DNA from: Liquidambar formosana | Lineage: Eukaryota; Streptophyta; Magnoliopsida; Saxifragales; Altingiaceae | Length of the DNA: 64,000 bases | Assembly (NCBI GenBank): GCA_039720395.1 | Contig: CM077834.1 | Location: 4,794,607 to 4,858,606, forward strand | Direction of reading: 5' to 3' | Shown here: in pieces, positions 18,250 through 30,000 of the stretch | How positions within the stretch are numbered: position 1 is the stretch's first letter | Layout: the number at the start of each line of letters is the position of its first letter | Notes under the pieces: model-generated | Seen by the model: the letters and a program-made list of their open reading frames with translations, nothing else | Databases searched by the model: none | What the model was told of the DNA's origin: nothing | Program-made: the position numbers and the translations under genes

Positions 18250-18575
18250 GTGTGATTTTCATTAGTTTTTAACTTTTTGTGATTGTCTTATTTTAAATGA
18301 AATTTAAATTAAAGAATCAAAATGTCCAAAGCACAATCATAAAAAGCAACAATATGCCAAGGGTATTGTGGGAAAAATACAGTGCAAATGAATGACCCAC
18401 CCATTTGAACTCACCTGCATAGAGAATGAGGAGGCTTGAATTGGATTTTGTGTCGACTCATCTGCAATGTAATTTTCCTTAGTTTAAAAATTTTTATGAT
18501 TGTCCTTTTTTGAAATCAAATTTAAATGAAAGGATCTAATGTCATAAGCACAATCATAAAAAACAACAATATCCC
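18250..18575. repeat. Diverged repeat pair, each copy with a short internal inverted repeat
   Basis: Two segments (about 18250-18358 and 18462-18575) align: GTGATTTTCATTAGTTTTTAAC against GTAATTTTCCTTAGTTTAAAAA, and both end near GCACAATCATAAAAA(G/A)CAACAATAT. Within each copy TTTTT(G/A)TGATTGTC is roughly complementary to GCACAATCATAAAAA, so each could fold. Probably remnants of a small transposon. Confidence 0.6.
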
Positions 18576-19661
18576 ATTTGAAGTCAGCTTAGTTTATTTC
18601 TTTTGATAAATGCATAAGATTTGAACTCTAGACCTACCCTAGCCTCCCTTCACCCACCTTCACTCATGTGACATTTTTCTACACTAATCCCATATCCTAA
18701 ACAATTATGATCTTCTAGAGGCACCCCAACCATGTCTAGCCATGCTTGCAAATGAGGATTACATTTAATTGTTGTTTGGCAAGACCTTGACTTTATTCAA
18801 AAAAGGAAGCATTAATCTGTTCTATTTTAAAACCAATTAAAACTTGACTTTTTCGAAAAACCAAATACTCCATAACATTAAGGGGCTATTTGGGGAACAT
18901 AAAAGTCTGGTAAGTTGAAGATGAGTCTAATTGGTTTTAACTTCACCACTTTTTGGCCAATTCCTTCATTTTTTTTTTTTTTCCTCCTTTGTTTAGCTTT
19001 GTGTAGAAAACAAGCATTAAGAATAGGGATAGAATCAGGATTTCATCTTGGAGAGCCAAATCACGAACCCAAAAAATTTCACAATTCAAGAATGAGAAAT
19101 ATAATAAAATTCAAGACTAGATTAATTCATAGAAAACAAAACCTGCAAAGGATTTGATTCTAAAAATTTGAAAATTTCTATTTTTTTTTTTTAATTTAAG
19201 TTTCACTTAAAAAATTCTCACCCCAATACACTAAGCTCAAAAGTACTAGATCCAACCTTCCAAATAGACCTTAATAAGAGTATGGTACACTTTCCCAAAA
19301 TTTCAAATAATAAATCCTTAATTCCTTATATTTGAGGTTGTTCATGCCTAACCTAGGAGGCTAGGAGTCTAATTACCTAAACCTCAAAACTCAAAATCCG
19401 CATTGGCTTGATCAACTTAATCCAAAATGTCAAAGGCATTAATTGCATTTTAACCAAGCTTTGTGCATAATCTTACATGCATGCATGTGGTAAAGCAAAA
19501 TAAATAAATAAATAAAACAAAACTTCTGCCCCATTTGAAAACAATGTCTTGTACCATTGTTTTTGCATTGCATCCATGATCCACCCTTTGCCCGCCGCAA
19601 TGTTACTCCGCACTCACCATCGAATAATGCTGATTATCTTCCGCTGACGACGCGATCACGG

Positions 19662-19763
19662 CACGTGCTCACGTGTCCTCATGTGAATGGCTTTATTTCA
19701 AAGCCAAGCGACCGCCGCCCAGGCGGCCAAAGCTGTCTACCCATCTTTCCTTTTGCCACGTGG
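19662..19763 (+). promoter_or_regulatory. Three G-box/ABRE elements upstream of the MAPKKK gene
   Basis: CACGTG at 19662-19667, CACGTGTC at 19670-19677 and CCACGTGG at 19756-19763 all contain the ACGTG core bound by ABF/AREB bZIP factors. They lie 150-250 bp upstream of the TATA box. More than one ABRE in a promoter is the usual requirement for ABA response. This fits ABA/stress induction known for members of the MAPKKK15-18 group; activity here is inferred. Confidence 0.7.
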
Positions 19764-19911
19764 TTTGTTCACACTCGCCCAATCCTCATTTTAAGAGAGA
19801 GAGAAATGACAGTTAAGAGAGGGCAAACAAGGAAGAGAGGGGAGGCCTCACTGGACAAACAACAAGGAAGATTCTCCTTTGTATTAAAGACAACCCAAAC
19901 CCCAACCCACA

Positions 19912-19917
19912 TATAAA
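19912..19917 (+). promoter_or_regulatory. TATA box of the MAPKKK gene
   Basis: TATAAA lies about 165 bp upstream of the start codon and is followed by a leader with a CT repeat (about 20010-20036). That spacing predicts transcription starting around 19945. Confidence 0.6.
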
Positions 19918-20003
19918 TTTGCGTTCATATGTACACATAGCACCACTTTGTGCAAGAAAAACACCACCAAGCAAGCACAAACTCTAAGACGTACCCTTTC
20001 TCC

Positions 20004-20042
<39 letters not shown>

Positions 20043-20078
20043 TCAATCTTTGATCTTTCCTCCTCTAAGTTCTCTCCT

Positions 20079-21500
20079 ATGGAGTGGACTAGAGGACCCA
20101 CCATCGGCCGTGGCGCCTCCGCCACCGTATCGCTGGCCACCGCCTTCCCCTCCGGCGAGCAATTCGCTGTCAAGACCACCGAGATGACCCACTCTAGCTT
20201 CTTGCAAAAAGAGCAGCTTTTTCTAGCTCAATTGAGCTCTCCTCACATAGTGAAGTACATGGGGTTTGATGTTACATGTGAAAATGATAAGCCCATGTAC
20301 AATCTTTTCATGGAGTACGTCCCCGGCGGCGCGCTTTCCGATGCAATCAAGAAGCGTGGGGGTGGGCTAGATGAGTCTATTATAAGCTCATATGCACATC
20401 AAATAGTACAAGGATTAGATTATCTTCATATGAAGGGAGTGGTGCATTGTGACATTAAAGGTAGCAATATTTTGGTAGGCAAAGATGGGTTGAAGATTGC
20501 TGATTTGGGTTGTGCTAGATTGGCTGATGGAGGTGCTTCCACGTCAACACTTTCCGGGACACCGCTGTTCATGGCGCCGGAAGTGGCACGCGGTGAGGAA
20601 CAGAGCTTCCCTGCTGATATATGGGCTCTTGGGTGTACAGTCATTGAGATGGCCACTGGGTCTAATCCCTGGCCGGAGGTGGATGACCCAGTATCGGCCC
20701 TTTATAGAATTGGGTTTTCCAGCGAGGTACCGGAGTTTCCATGGTGGTTGTCGGAGAACGCTAAGAGCTTTTTGTGCAAGTGTTTGATGAGAGACCCCGA
20801 AGAGCGGTGGACGGCAAAACAACTTCTTCAACATCCATTTCTTGATGAATTGGAGCCTCCTTTGAAGGAATTCACAATGAGTTCTCCAACAACTGTATTG
20901 GATCAAGACTTATGGGACTCAATGGAGGTGTTGGAAACCCCCTGGAATCTGACACACAGTACTAGTCCTTCTTGGAATTCTCCGGCTGAAAGGATTCGAC
21001 AGCTGAGTGCTAATACTTCTTCATCACTGTCAAATCTACCCAATTGGGCGTGGGATGAAAATTGGGTCACGGTTAGAAGCAATAACATCGAGGAAAGTGA
21101 GAGCTGTAGTGCGGTCGTTGCAGATGAGGAACAACATTCTGCCGCTACCACATTAGTCACGGCTACAATGATTCATGAACAAGAGGTTGAAAGCTCAAGC
21201 ATTAATGGGCATTTTTTCTTTGAGGACTATACTTACAAGATTACTCATACTAGCAGTTTTAGTACTGCCAATAGTGGCCTTGTGATGGCCTTTGATAGTG
21301 TTAACGATTTTTTTGTACTAAGAAGTTTCAATTTTGAGAGATATATAGTAAGAATTTATGTTTTTTTCCAATTTGAGTTTGTCTCTTTTCATTTATCCCA
21401 TCTTTTTTTTTTTTTTTCCTTCTTTAACATCCTCTTTTTGCTTTGGCTATTTTCCGGCGACGCGTCTGTGATGGGCTGGAGATTAAGTTCTTTGTTCTAG
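20079..21500 (+). CDS. MEKK-type MAP kinase kinase kinase (MAPKKK15/16/17/18 group)
   Basis: Ser/Thr kinase at the top of a MAPK cascade. The chosen ATG opens MEWTRGPTIGRG, the usual start of the family; the in-frame ATG at 19950 would add only a CT-repeat-encoded Ser/Leu run and lies in the leader. The kinase domain covers about residues 3-260. It has a glycine loop IGRGASATV (9-17), K32, HCDIKGSN with D125, DLG in place of DFG at 142-144, and GTPLFMAPE (160-168). A later WAWDENWVTVR motif is typical of the ABA-linked MAPKKKs. Read straight through, the protein is 473 residues, but the last 50 are Phe-rich, hydrophobic and encoded by poly-T sequence. An alternative has an intron from GTAAGA at 21348 to TTTTACAG at 21595, ending in RSSALQNDVK and a stop at 21628 (433 residues). 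Confidence 0.93.
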   Translation: MEWTRGPTIGRGASATVSLATAFPSGEQFAVKTTEMTHSSFLQKEQLFLAQLSSPHIVKYMGFDVTCENDKPMYNLFMEYVPGGALSDAIKKRGGGLDESIISSYAHQIVQGLDYLHMKGVVHCDIKGSNILVGKDGLKIADLGCARLADGGASTSTLSGTPLFMAPEVARGEEQSFPADIWALGCTVIEMATGSNPWPEVDDPVSALYRIGFSSEVPEFPWWLSENAKSFLCKCLMRDPEERWTAKQLLQHPFLDELEPPLKEFTMSSPTTVLDQDLWDSMEVLETPWNLTHSTSPSWNSPAERIRQLSANTSSSLSNLPNWAWDENWVTVRSNNIEESESCSAVVADEEQHSAATTLVTATMIHEQEVESSSINGHFFFEDYTYKITHTSSFSTANSGLVMAFDSVNDFFVLRSFNFERYIVRIYVFFQFEFVSFHLSHLFFFFSFFNILFLLWLFSGDASVMGWRLSSLF

Positions 21501-21628
21501 TTTTGCTTGCTTCTGGGTTGGGCTGTTTTAAATTTATTTGGTCATTTAGCTCTTAACCCACAAAATGGTTTCTTTTTTGGCTGGACATTTTACAGCGGAG
21601 TAGTGCTTTGCAGAATGACGTGAAATAG

Positions 21629-24087
21629 GTTTGAAAGGCGACGACTTGGAACAAAGTCTTCCGGTGGGTCAATCTTTATTTCTGGGGTTAGCCACTTGTG
21701 TGAACAGAGGAGACTTTGAAGAAAGAATTGGCAAGTCAATGTTGGGCTTCCCCCTCTCACCTGCTTCTTTCCTTTGTGGTTCAATTAAGAACCAAGTCCA
21801 ATTACGACAATGTCAATGCTGTGCGCTTTAGGATCGATCCAATAGAGGTGAGGTCAAGTGGAACCCTTACGTCGGCCACGGTTGTTACGCCTCTGATTGA
21901 TATAGTGGCCGAATTCAGCCAAGGGGTGGACCAAATCGTGTCTAAGACTCAACTTTCGCGAAGCAAAACGTCTTGCCTCTAACTTCTCACTTTTTCTTGA
22001 GGCCTAATTATGACCCAAGATTATTTTGGATATTAACGAATGTAGAATGTATTGCAGCCGTACCTATGTCCATGGGAATACACTGTTGATTGAATAACAT
22101 TTTTTTTTATTTAAATTTTGGCCGGATTCATCACACCCATATATCTTCAATTATAAATTGGAATTAATCTCAAAACTAAACATGAGATGAAGCCCAAGAG
22201 GATGGAGCTAGTATAACTACCTCACGACTTTACCATCCTCTTGTTTCCTTTAATTTTTTTTTTAAAATATTTAAATTATTTAAAAGCACCCTCTTGTTGA
22301 ATGTTCTTGTTATATGTAATTAATGAACAAGACCAGCTAATTCTTAAGCGATCTAGGTTGTAACCATTTTTCGTTAGATACCAAGAATGATGCCCCAATC
22401 AACATTTGAGTTGACTTAGAAGCAGTAGCATATTCTTTCAGATGAAATGTCTATGGCTTAGGGATTTAGGAAAAGTGGATTGTGCCCCCCCACTATAACT
22501 ATTCTTTCAGCACAATGAATATAGGCACTTTGCTAACTTGAGGGCAATGACTTTCACCCAAGTCAACCCATTTAACGAGTCAGCTTTGGAAGATACCATC
22601 CATGTCAAATATTAAAATGCGTCGGCCCTTGTTTGAGTTCGAATTGGTCACTTATTTTCATCCAACTGATTCAATAAATATAATATATATGATTTTATAT
22701 TGAGTTTCATCTTGGAAATCTAAATAAAGAAATAAATAAACTTCTCTCATGTGTCTCTGTGAACGGAAGAGACCCAGAACCAAAAAGGAAGAAGTGAAGT
22801 CAACTTTTCTGCATGTGTCAAGACTTTTGTGTGTGCACAGAGGGGACCTTGGATAGGGAAGTGGAAGGGTCATTTTTTAAGCTTTCCCTTAGTCTCTATT
22901 TTACTCATTGGCAAGTTGATAAGGACACCGGGTTTTTTTTTTTTTGCCCCCTTTATTTGTGGGGTTAAAGATGATTTTCTATTCAGAACTCTCAATTGAC
23001 ATTACACACACATATGTATATGGAGTATATTTCAATCTCAGCCCTTTTTTTATTGGTTCGCAATCTCAGCCTTCTTATTTAGACCTGAAACCCCTTTTAT
23101 ATTTCCCTTTACATGCTCTCATCTGGACATCTGGTCTAATGGGATCAGCAGTAAAAGATTTCTGGGTTCTGGTGTGAGAGGACTTGGAGGAAAGTCTTCC
23201 AAGCAGGTCAATCTCCCATTGTGGATTGAACTTTCTGTGTGAACAGATCGAAGAGACTTTGGGTAGAGAATTAGGAAGTCAATGTTGGGCTGCTCCCTCT
23301 CTTCTTTCCCTCTTTGTGGATCAATTGAGACAAAGTCCATTATGGTTACCTCTTCTGCCCAAGTCCATCATAGTCCTTACCCCTTACCCTCCCTCCCCCT
23401 CTTTTTTATGATACTCTACAATTTGGGCATGGTAAAATTGAGGTTAGTCAATTGTAGTTAATCAATAGTTGCAGGATTTATGGTACCACCTACGTATGCA
23501 TGGTGGATTCACCACCTCACATTCATAACTCGACATGGACTAATAAATCAGAAGATGGAATTTATAGCACTCTCTTGCTGAATGCCATTTTTGCTATACA
23601 ATGACAAGATCAGCTATCTCTAGTGTATTGTGGGTTTTAAGCATTTTTTGTCAAATATTTCCAGGTGCTCCATATGTTATAGCACCAATCTCCTTCATCA
23701 TTCATGCTACCATGGTACATACAAATTTTCAATTTGATGGCATATATCTTCATGTAAACTTTTTTCAAGCAGACCCCCAAGCCCCATAAATTTTTTAGGA
23801 GCGGTGAAGGAAATATGATTGAGAAATTTGCATATTCTTAAGACTAATTTAAAGATTATACATCATTAGACTAAAGGCCATGCCAACTTAGAACTACAGT
23901 TTCCATTGTTATTCTCTTTCTGATAAGTATATAATATTTACAACTTCTGTCACCTTGTAAACGATACATAAATCCCCATAACAGTCTTAGTGAGAATCAT
24001 TCACATTCCTAGTGTTTTCAGCTTATGTGTTCTTCTGGATTGTTCCCTTCAGATCCGCCGTGTTGCCCTCTGGAGCCTTTGTCTCTC
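21629..24087. other. Intergenic region with an old duplication of the MAPKKK 3' flank
   Basis: No gene is seen. Segments near 21640-21810 and 23170-23345 are clearly similar, and a weaker match at about 22290-22390 versus 23560-23665 follows in the same order. A partial third copy lies near 22755-22885. The region is otherwise AT-rich, with poly-T and poly-C runs. Confidence 0.6.
21640..23670. repeat. Diverged direct duplication (about 1.5 kb apart)
   Basis: Shared landmarks in order: GACTTGGA.(C/G).AAAGTCTTCC, TGTGTGAACAGA, GAGACTTTG, AAGTCAATGTTGGGCT, TTCTTTCC.T(T/C)TTTGTGG, CAATT(A/G)AGA, and then AGCAC(C/T)CTCTTG(T/C)TGAATG and ACAAGA(C/T)CAGCTA. The same order at similar spacing indicates an old tandem duplication, not two independent insertions. 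Confidence 0.65.
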
Positions 24088-25456
24088 TCAGCTTTGTTTT
24101 GGATTTCGATTCCTCAAGGCAGATGTTTCCTCCTCTAAGGCCTTGACAGCTTCCAAGCTTGTCCTTAGTAGATGAAGCTCTTTAATATAATAGTGTAGTC
24201 TGTCTATCACAAGTGCAAGGAATAGAGAGAATCCTGCAAAAACAATCCCCAAGTATGAAGTTTTTCAACTCATGCAAGTAAAGAATTACTCTTTTCATAG
24301 AACACAATTTCAATCTCTCTCTCTCTCTCTTTCTCTCTCAAAAATAGTTTTTCTTTAGAGTATATCAGGAGTCAGGAGTCATGGATGCTTCTAATCCCTT
24401 GATAGCCCACCCAAGTTGCGCACCATTTATTCTGTTTCATGTTTACAGAAAAAGAAATACTCACATATTTCACATTTGTGTGTGCCAATATATAGGATAG
24501 ACAGGGTAGAAGAATAGAACACCAACAATTATTTCCTCAATCAAGTGACAGAAGCTGAATCATCCCCAGTCAATTTTATTTATATTTAATGGTAAATTAG
24601 AGAGCAATATAAGTTACAGAACTGCAGAAAAATGGAAGATCAAGTAGTTGCCAAATCCTATATAAGCAAATCCTAGCAATATTATCATGTAAAACACATT
24701 CATATGCACGCATGCAAGTAAATTGAATGCCCGTTTGATAGCCCAAATGAGAATTCAACAAATATAATGCATTTTACATAGTATTGAAGGTATAAATCTA
24801 TGATCTTGAATTAAAAAAACTCAAGAAAAAAATGGTCAACATCACAAATAAAAGTGAAAATTCAAAATAGAGACATTTCATGAATTTCTAAAATTGATCC
24901 TCTAACATCAACATACCAATGGTGATTGATGACTTTAACTTTTTTAAATAGTCTTGTTCAAGATGATAGATTTGTCGCCTTTAACACTACGAAAAATATA
25001 CTGCAATCATTAAGTTCTCATTTCAACGACCAAACGAGCTTTGAAAGAATACGCAAAACATTGCAATCAACAACGCCAAAAAATCCGTAAAACATACTCC
25101 AAAACTCAATCCAGCAAGTCAAAATTTACACATATTATTAGTAACCCAAGTAGAGTTTAAACTAAGAAATTACCCATCAGTGATCCTTCCAAAAGATGAT
25201 TAGCCATAAGAACCTGATCAGTTGGATTAACTGACCCTGCATCCATCAAACGCTTTTGGACTTTCATTATACTATGTATAATGGAGGCAAAAACCACAAG
25301 CATGGTTCCTGCTACGGTCTGCATCATCACCAGCCCCCTTCCTTTCTTCAGTTGGTCTAACCCCATTATCACCAGCTTCCTAACAGGTGTTCTAAACGTA
25401 AGGGTCAAGACTAGAGCCATTTCGGCTAATATGAGCGTAAACAAGAGATGAATCAT
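24088..25456 (-). CDS. BAP29/BAP31-like endoplasmic reticulum membrane protein
   Basis: Small multi-pass ER protein of the B-cell-receptor-associated 31 family, implicated elsewhere in membrane-protein export and ER quality control. Two exons, 25174-25456 and 24088-24233, are joined by an intron with GTAATT and TTTGCAG ends, giving 142 residues. The start MIHLLFTLILAEMALVLTL is typical; a GTG six bases upstream is not used. Transmembrane segments lie at about 1-20, 45-65 (VMMQTVAGTMLVVFASIIHS) and 90-107 (LMGFSLFLALVIDRL). NPTDQVLMANHLLEGSLMG is the conserved family block before the third segment. A short charged tail (EAVKALEEETSALRNRNPKQS) follows, much shorter than the coiled coil of animal BAP31. 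It is divergent from HISN4, about 1.3 kb away. Confidence 0.9.
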
Positions 25457-26335
25457 TTTCACGCGCTACGATCCCAGAAAAGAAAAAATATTTTCAGAGG
25501 TGTTCGGAGAAAAAAAACAACAGTGAATTTAGAGGGTCATGATGGAGAAAAAAAAATGAGCTTATAATACATTTTTTCAGTCTTGCAGTTTCTTTGCTTG
25601 GTATATATGCTTTGTTTAATTTCAATGGCTCTTCAAAACTTATAGTTTAATTAAAGAATTATACTTCCCATGACTGCAAGAGGCTAGGAATATCTTTACT
25701 TTGAAAATTCAGCGGCCACACGTTTGATAAGAATAATTATCGAGCATGTAACGTTGGATATGGACATGTGAGAAAGAACCTCCTCCCATGTGTTTGAACA
25801 AAAACTTACAAATTACAAATCTTATAATTGCCCTAGGAAAAAGAGTCCGAACAATGTCATTAACCTGATGGCATGAATGCCTAATCCACTTGTTGAGTCA
25901 ATAAGTTCGGATTCAAGTTGATGGAGAAGCATTGATATTTATTGGGTGATATTAGGTTAAGGGTAAGGGTTAATTCTATGGATTGTTAAAAAGAAAAAAA
26001 AAACAAAAAACAAAAAACAAAACAAAACAATATCATTAACCTCCTAATAGGAAATTGAAAACACTTCAGACCTCACCTTTATTTTTTCTTTTCTTGGGGT
26101 ATAACTGACCTCGTTTATAAATTTTTTAACACCTTTTCCAAGCCATATAAATCTGGAAAATAAAATAATTGAAGATGGAGGTGTGAATGGATACCTCGAA
26201 CCTTCTGACTTCTGCATGAGTCCTTATAGAGTCTAGCCGCCAGTACGAAAAATGGTCCGTGAGATCTCTTAACCGGCGTTGGGTTCGTCTATGATGCCGT
26301 TCGTCGGGATCGTGTACGCTGGCGTGGATGGTGGG

Positions 26336-26378
<43 letters not shown>

Positions 26379-26781
26379 TGAAAGCGTATTTAAAAATAGC
26401 GCTTTCCTTTTAATTGAAATCGGCAGTAGGACTGCCGGTATTAGTAGGACGCGCAATTCTAAAAACGCTTTTACGGCAGTTATCTCATATTGAAAGCGTA
26501 ATTTAAGAAAAGCGTTTTATTTTTAACTAATAGCGCTTTTAGTCAAAACTAAAGCGCTTTTTGTAACAACGTTTTCAATTATTTTTTATTTTTATTTTTC
26601 ACATATATACGGCGTATTCCCTTTTTTTATACGACTTTCGTTGCCCCTTCGCAGCGTGTATATGTCTCATTGAAAAGGGTGAGATTTCTTAAACGACGTC
26701 GCTTAATGCTTTGTCGACGCAAGACGTAGCCAGTAGACACACACTGCGGGAAGACACAGAATCTCGAGTCCCCCGGCAGCA
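25457..26781. other. Bidirectional intergenic region between BAP31-like gene and HISN4
   Basis: It holds the 5' flanks of both divergent genes. A GA microsatellite (about 26339-26372) is followed by a cluster of AGCGCTTTT/AAAGCGTTTT motifs (26380-26575). AAACGACGTCGCTTAA lies at about 26692. No gene is seen. Confidence 0.6.
26380..26575. repeat. Cluster of AAAGCG(C/T)TTT-type motifs with a hairpin
   Basis: At least six variants of AGCGCTTT, ACGCTTTT or AAAGCGT occur in under 200 bp. AGCGCTTTTAGT (26532-26543) pairs with ACTAAAGCGCT (26548-26558) across a CAAA loop. The cluster sits 200-400 bp upstream of the HISN4 start codon. It may be the end of a degraded DNA transposon or a promoter element; I cannot tell which. 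Confidence 0.55.
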
Positions 26782-26994
26782 ATGGAGGCGGCGGCGGCGG
26801 CATTTGGTTGTTCACAATTTCCGGCAGTTCGATCATCGTCTGCAACTTCCTCATCTCTCTTCTCTCTTCACGATGATACTTACAGAAAGAATCTCAACTT
26901 CAAATCATCATCTAGCTTCTCAGTTCGCGCCTCAGCTGCCACAGATTCTGGTACTCTCTCTCTATATGCATCATTTATATACAGTCTCTCTATT

Positions 26995-27046
<52 letters not shown>

Positions 27047-30000
27047 TGACTCTATGTTGAGAAGTTGTTGAACTCATTTCATGCTTATTGAATCAATCTG
27101 TTTCCTTTTTTAGTGACGCTGCTTGATTATGGTGCCGGCAATGTCAGAAGTGTCAGGAATGCGATTCGCTTTCTCGGCTTCGACATCAAAGAGGTAAAGC
27201 CTCTTTCTTTTCTTTTTTTTTGGTTTATTGTTATGTAATTTGTTCGTTATGTTCAGTATATTCAGGAATAATTCGAGAATTATTGAAATATTCTGTGGAA
27301 AAATCTGGAATAAATTCAGAAATTCGTCAATAATTCAAGAATTTTGTTACTACGATTTGTAGCAAGCGAGCACGGTTCTGTACTGCTTCTATATTATCTT
27401 ATATTCTTTCCTTTTTATTTTTCTATTTTTTGTCGGGTATTCGTAAGAAAAATATTGTAGATAAGTTGGTTTTAGAAATGAAAAATCCTCATATTGTTTG
27501 TTTGTTTGTTTGTTTGTCTTCCATTTTTTTTTTTTTCCTGTCAAAATGTAGGTGCAAACTCCAGAGGACATTTTAAATGCAAATCGCCTCATTTTTCCAG
27601 GTGTTGGGGCATTTGCTGCAGCAATGGACGTGCTGAACAAGAATGGGTAAGTTTTGTATATAGCATTTTTTTTTTTTTTAAAAAAAAATTGTTATAATAG
27701 TTGATTTTCTTATGATTGCAACAGTGAATTTCCTGAATATATTCGTGGTACAATATTTATTAAGGTGCTTGGTAACATGGACTCTTTTTATAAATTTATC
27801 ATTCTCACTCACTAGTTTAGCACGATCAAATTATATCAGAATTTATTCGTAAAAGGGGCTACAAAATAGAAAAGGATACTATATATATAATTTTCTTTAG
27901 GATGGCATGGGTTGTGTATTTTCACATGCTTTTTCACACATCTTATTATGAAGCTGTACATCTCAGAGCTCTAACTTTTAAGATGAAGTCTCTTCAATGA
28001 TTTTGCAAACCAAAGAAGCGGGGCGTTTTCTTGGGACCAGCATGCTTTTATAAGATATCACGACATCAAATTGATCACGCTAGGATCACCTGCATGTTTA
28101 GTTGTATAAAGTGGGTTAGTTGCAAAGAAATGAGACATCAATGACTCTCAAAAGTGTGGGTGATATTGCCTATAGCTATCTTACAATTATCTTGTCATGG
28201 AGAAAATCCTGCTTCTGGTTGCTAAATTAAATGGTCTCATGATTCTGGTAATCAATGGAAATTCTCAGGATATTGTGAAAAGGAATAAACCAAAAAAAGA
28301 TAGTTAAACAAATAAATCCAGCATGAAGCAATTTACATAGTTCACCTCTTCACCCACTTTGGGCTACATTTAAGGGCAATTAGGCAAGAAATGGAATCCA
28401 TTATCAACTTAACATCACTAAATGCATGGGTAAAAAAAATACTTTTCACAGCTGGCATATTTTGACTATATGTGTATATATATTTCCATTCGATCAGCTT
28501 TTCTTTTGTAATTTGATTTAAACTGTTTAGTCACGCCTTACTTTGAAAGTATCTACTATCTAGTTATTATTGTTTTACAGGATGGCTGAAGCACTCTGTA
28601 CTTATATAGAGAACGATCGCCCATTCTTAGGCATCTGTCTTGGACTACAACTGCTTTTTGAGTCCAGTGAGGAGAATGGACCAGGTCAGTGTTTGAGGAA
28701 TATTTTTACTTTTTCCAAAATTTTAACTCCTTATTATTTGCTTGCCTTTAGGTATTTCTTTCAGTTTACATTCTGGAGTCTGGACATATAATTAGTTCAT
28801 AACACAATGCTTTGGATTTTATATATGTGTCCATCTAATATGTATTTACATTTTCTTTTCTTTCATCAAGCTTGAATTGACAACCGTACATGTTTCCCAG
28901 TGAAAGGTCTTGGCTTGATACCTGGTGTGGTTGGGCGTTTTGACTCATCTAATGGTTTCAGAGTACCTCACATTGGCTGGAATGCTTTGCAAATCAGAAA
29001 AGACTCTGAAATTTTGGATGATATTGGAAACCATCATGTCTATTTTGTTCATTCTTACCGTGCCATGCCAGTATGCTTTTCCTTGCCTTGTTAGTTGTTT
29101 ATATTGCATACTTATGCAACACATTTATCTTGATTTTCCATGTAGTTTGTTGATACAATTTTTTTACATTCTCTTGTAGTCTAATGATAACAAAGAGTGG
29201 ATTTCCTCCACCTGCAATTATGGTGACAATTTTATAGCATCTGTTCGAAGAGGAAGTGTGCATGCAGTTCAGTTTCACCCAGAGAAGAGTGGAGGCAAGA
29301 AATTATATATTTCCACATTGTTTTTTTTTCATAAGTTTCATACTGCTGTTCAAAGTTCAGCCTTGTCCTGTCAACAGTACCATGCTAAAACTCCTGCTTA
29401 TTTTGTTCTGTTTCAACTGAGCTTGCTTTCAATGATGACCTTTGATGCTAGCAGATTAGCTTTACTAGAGCTCTTAAGGAAGGAGACTTGGTTAATATCA
29501 TTTAATGGACTTGGGAATGTTCTAATGACCCTTGGAGATATGGTCATTTCACTGGGGAGATTTACTTTAAAAGAGGGGGAAAAAAAAAAAATACCATTAG
29601 GTTGCAATTTCTCATGGTCACATAGATTGGCTGATTCAGAAGCGGATTACCTGGCCTATGGAGGATCTGTAAACTTAGTGTTTGATCGGCAGAGTTGTAT
29701 TATCCCATTTATGGGGTTAAATAACATGCACCAAAAGGATATGCTTGTTTTGAAGGGCAATGCAATAAACTGACATTGTATTTCAGTAGAAGTTTAAAAA
29801 ACCTAAAATGGCAGTCAACATAGGACTTCTTCCAAATCCTATAATGTGTATACTGTCTTTATTCCCCTCCCTCTCACTGTTCTCTCCTGCCTTTAAATCA
29901 TACAACCTATTAAAATCATAATTCACGTTTGTGAATACAAACACCTATCCTCACTAGTCTAGGACTAGAATTTCCTCAACCAGTGCAGGAATTCATAGTT

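Larger units (their letters stand above)
14391..19640. other. Intergenic region between protease and MAPKKK genes
   Basis: It contains the protease 3' flank, a poly-T run of about 40 (14831-14870), a GA microsatellite (about 15004-15026), a foldback element (15945-16157), a short direct repeat (16181-16307) and a diverged repeat pair (18250-18575). I found no coding gene; the open frames (for example 16464-16667) are short and resemble nothing I know. Confidence 0.6.

Noticed and set aside
19557..19916. A 119-codon frame upstream of the MAPKKK
   Set aside because: It covers the ABRE cluster and ends at the TATA box; no family resemblance.
25457..25462. GTG start two codons before the BAP31-like ATG
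   Set aside because: A nuclear plant gene should start at ATG; MIHLLFTLI at 25456 is the family start.
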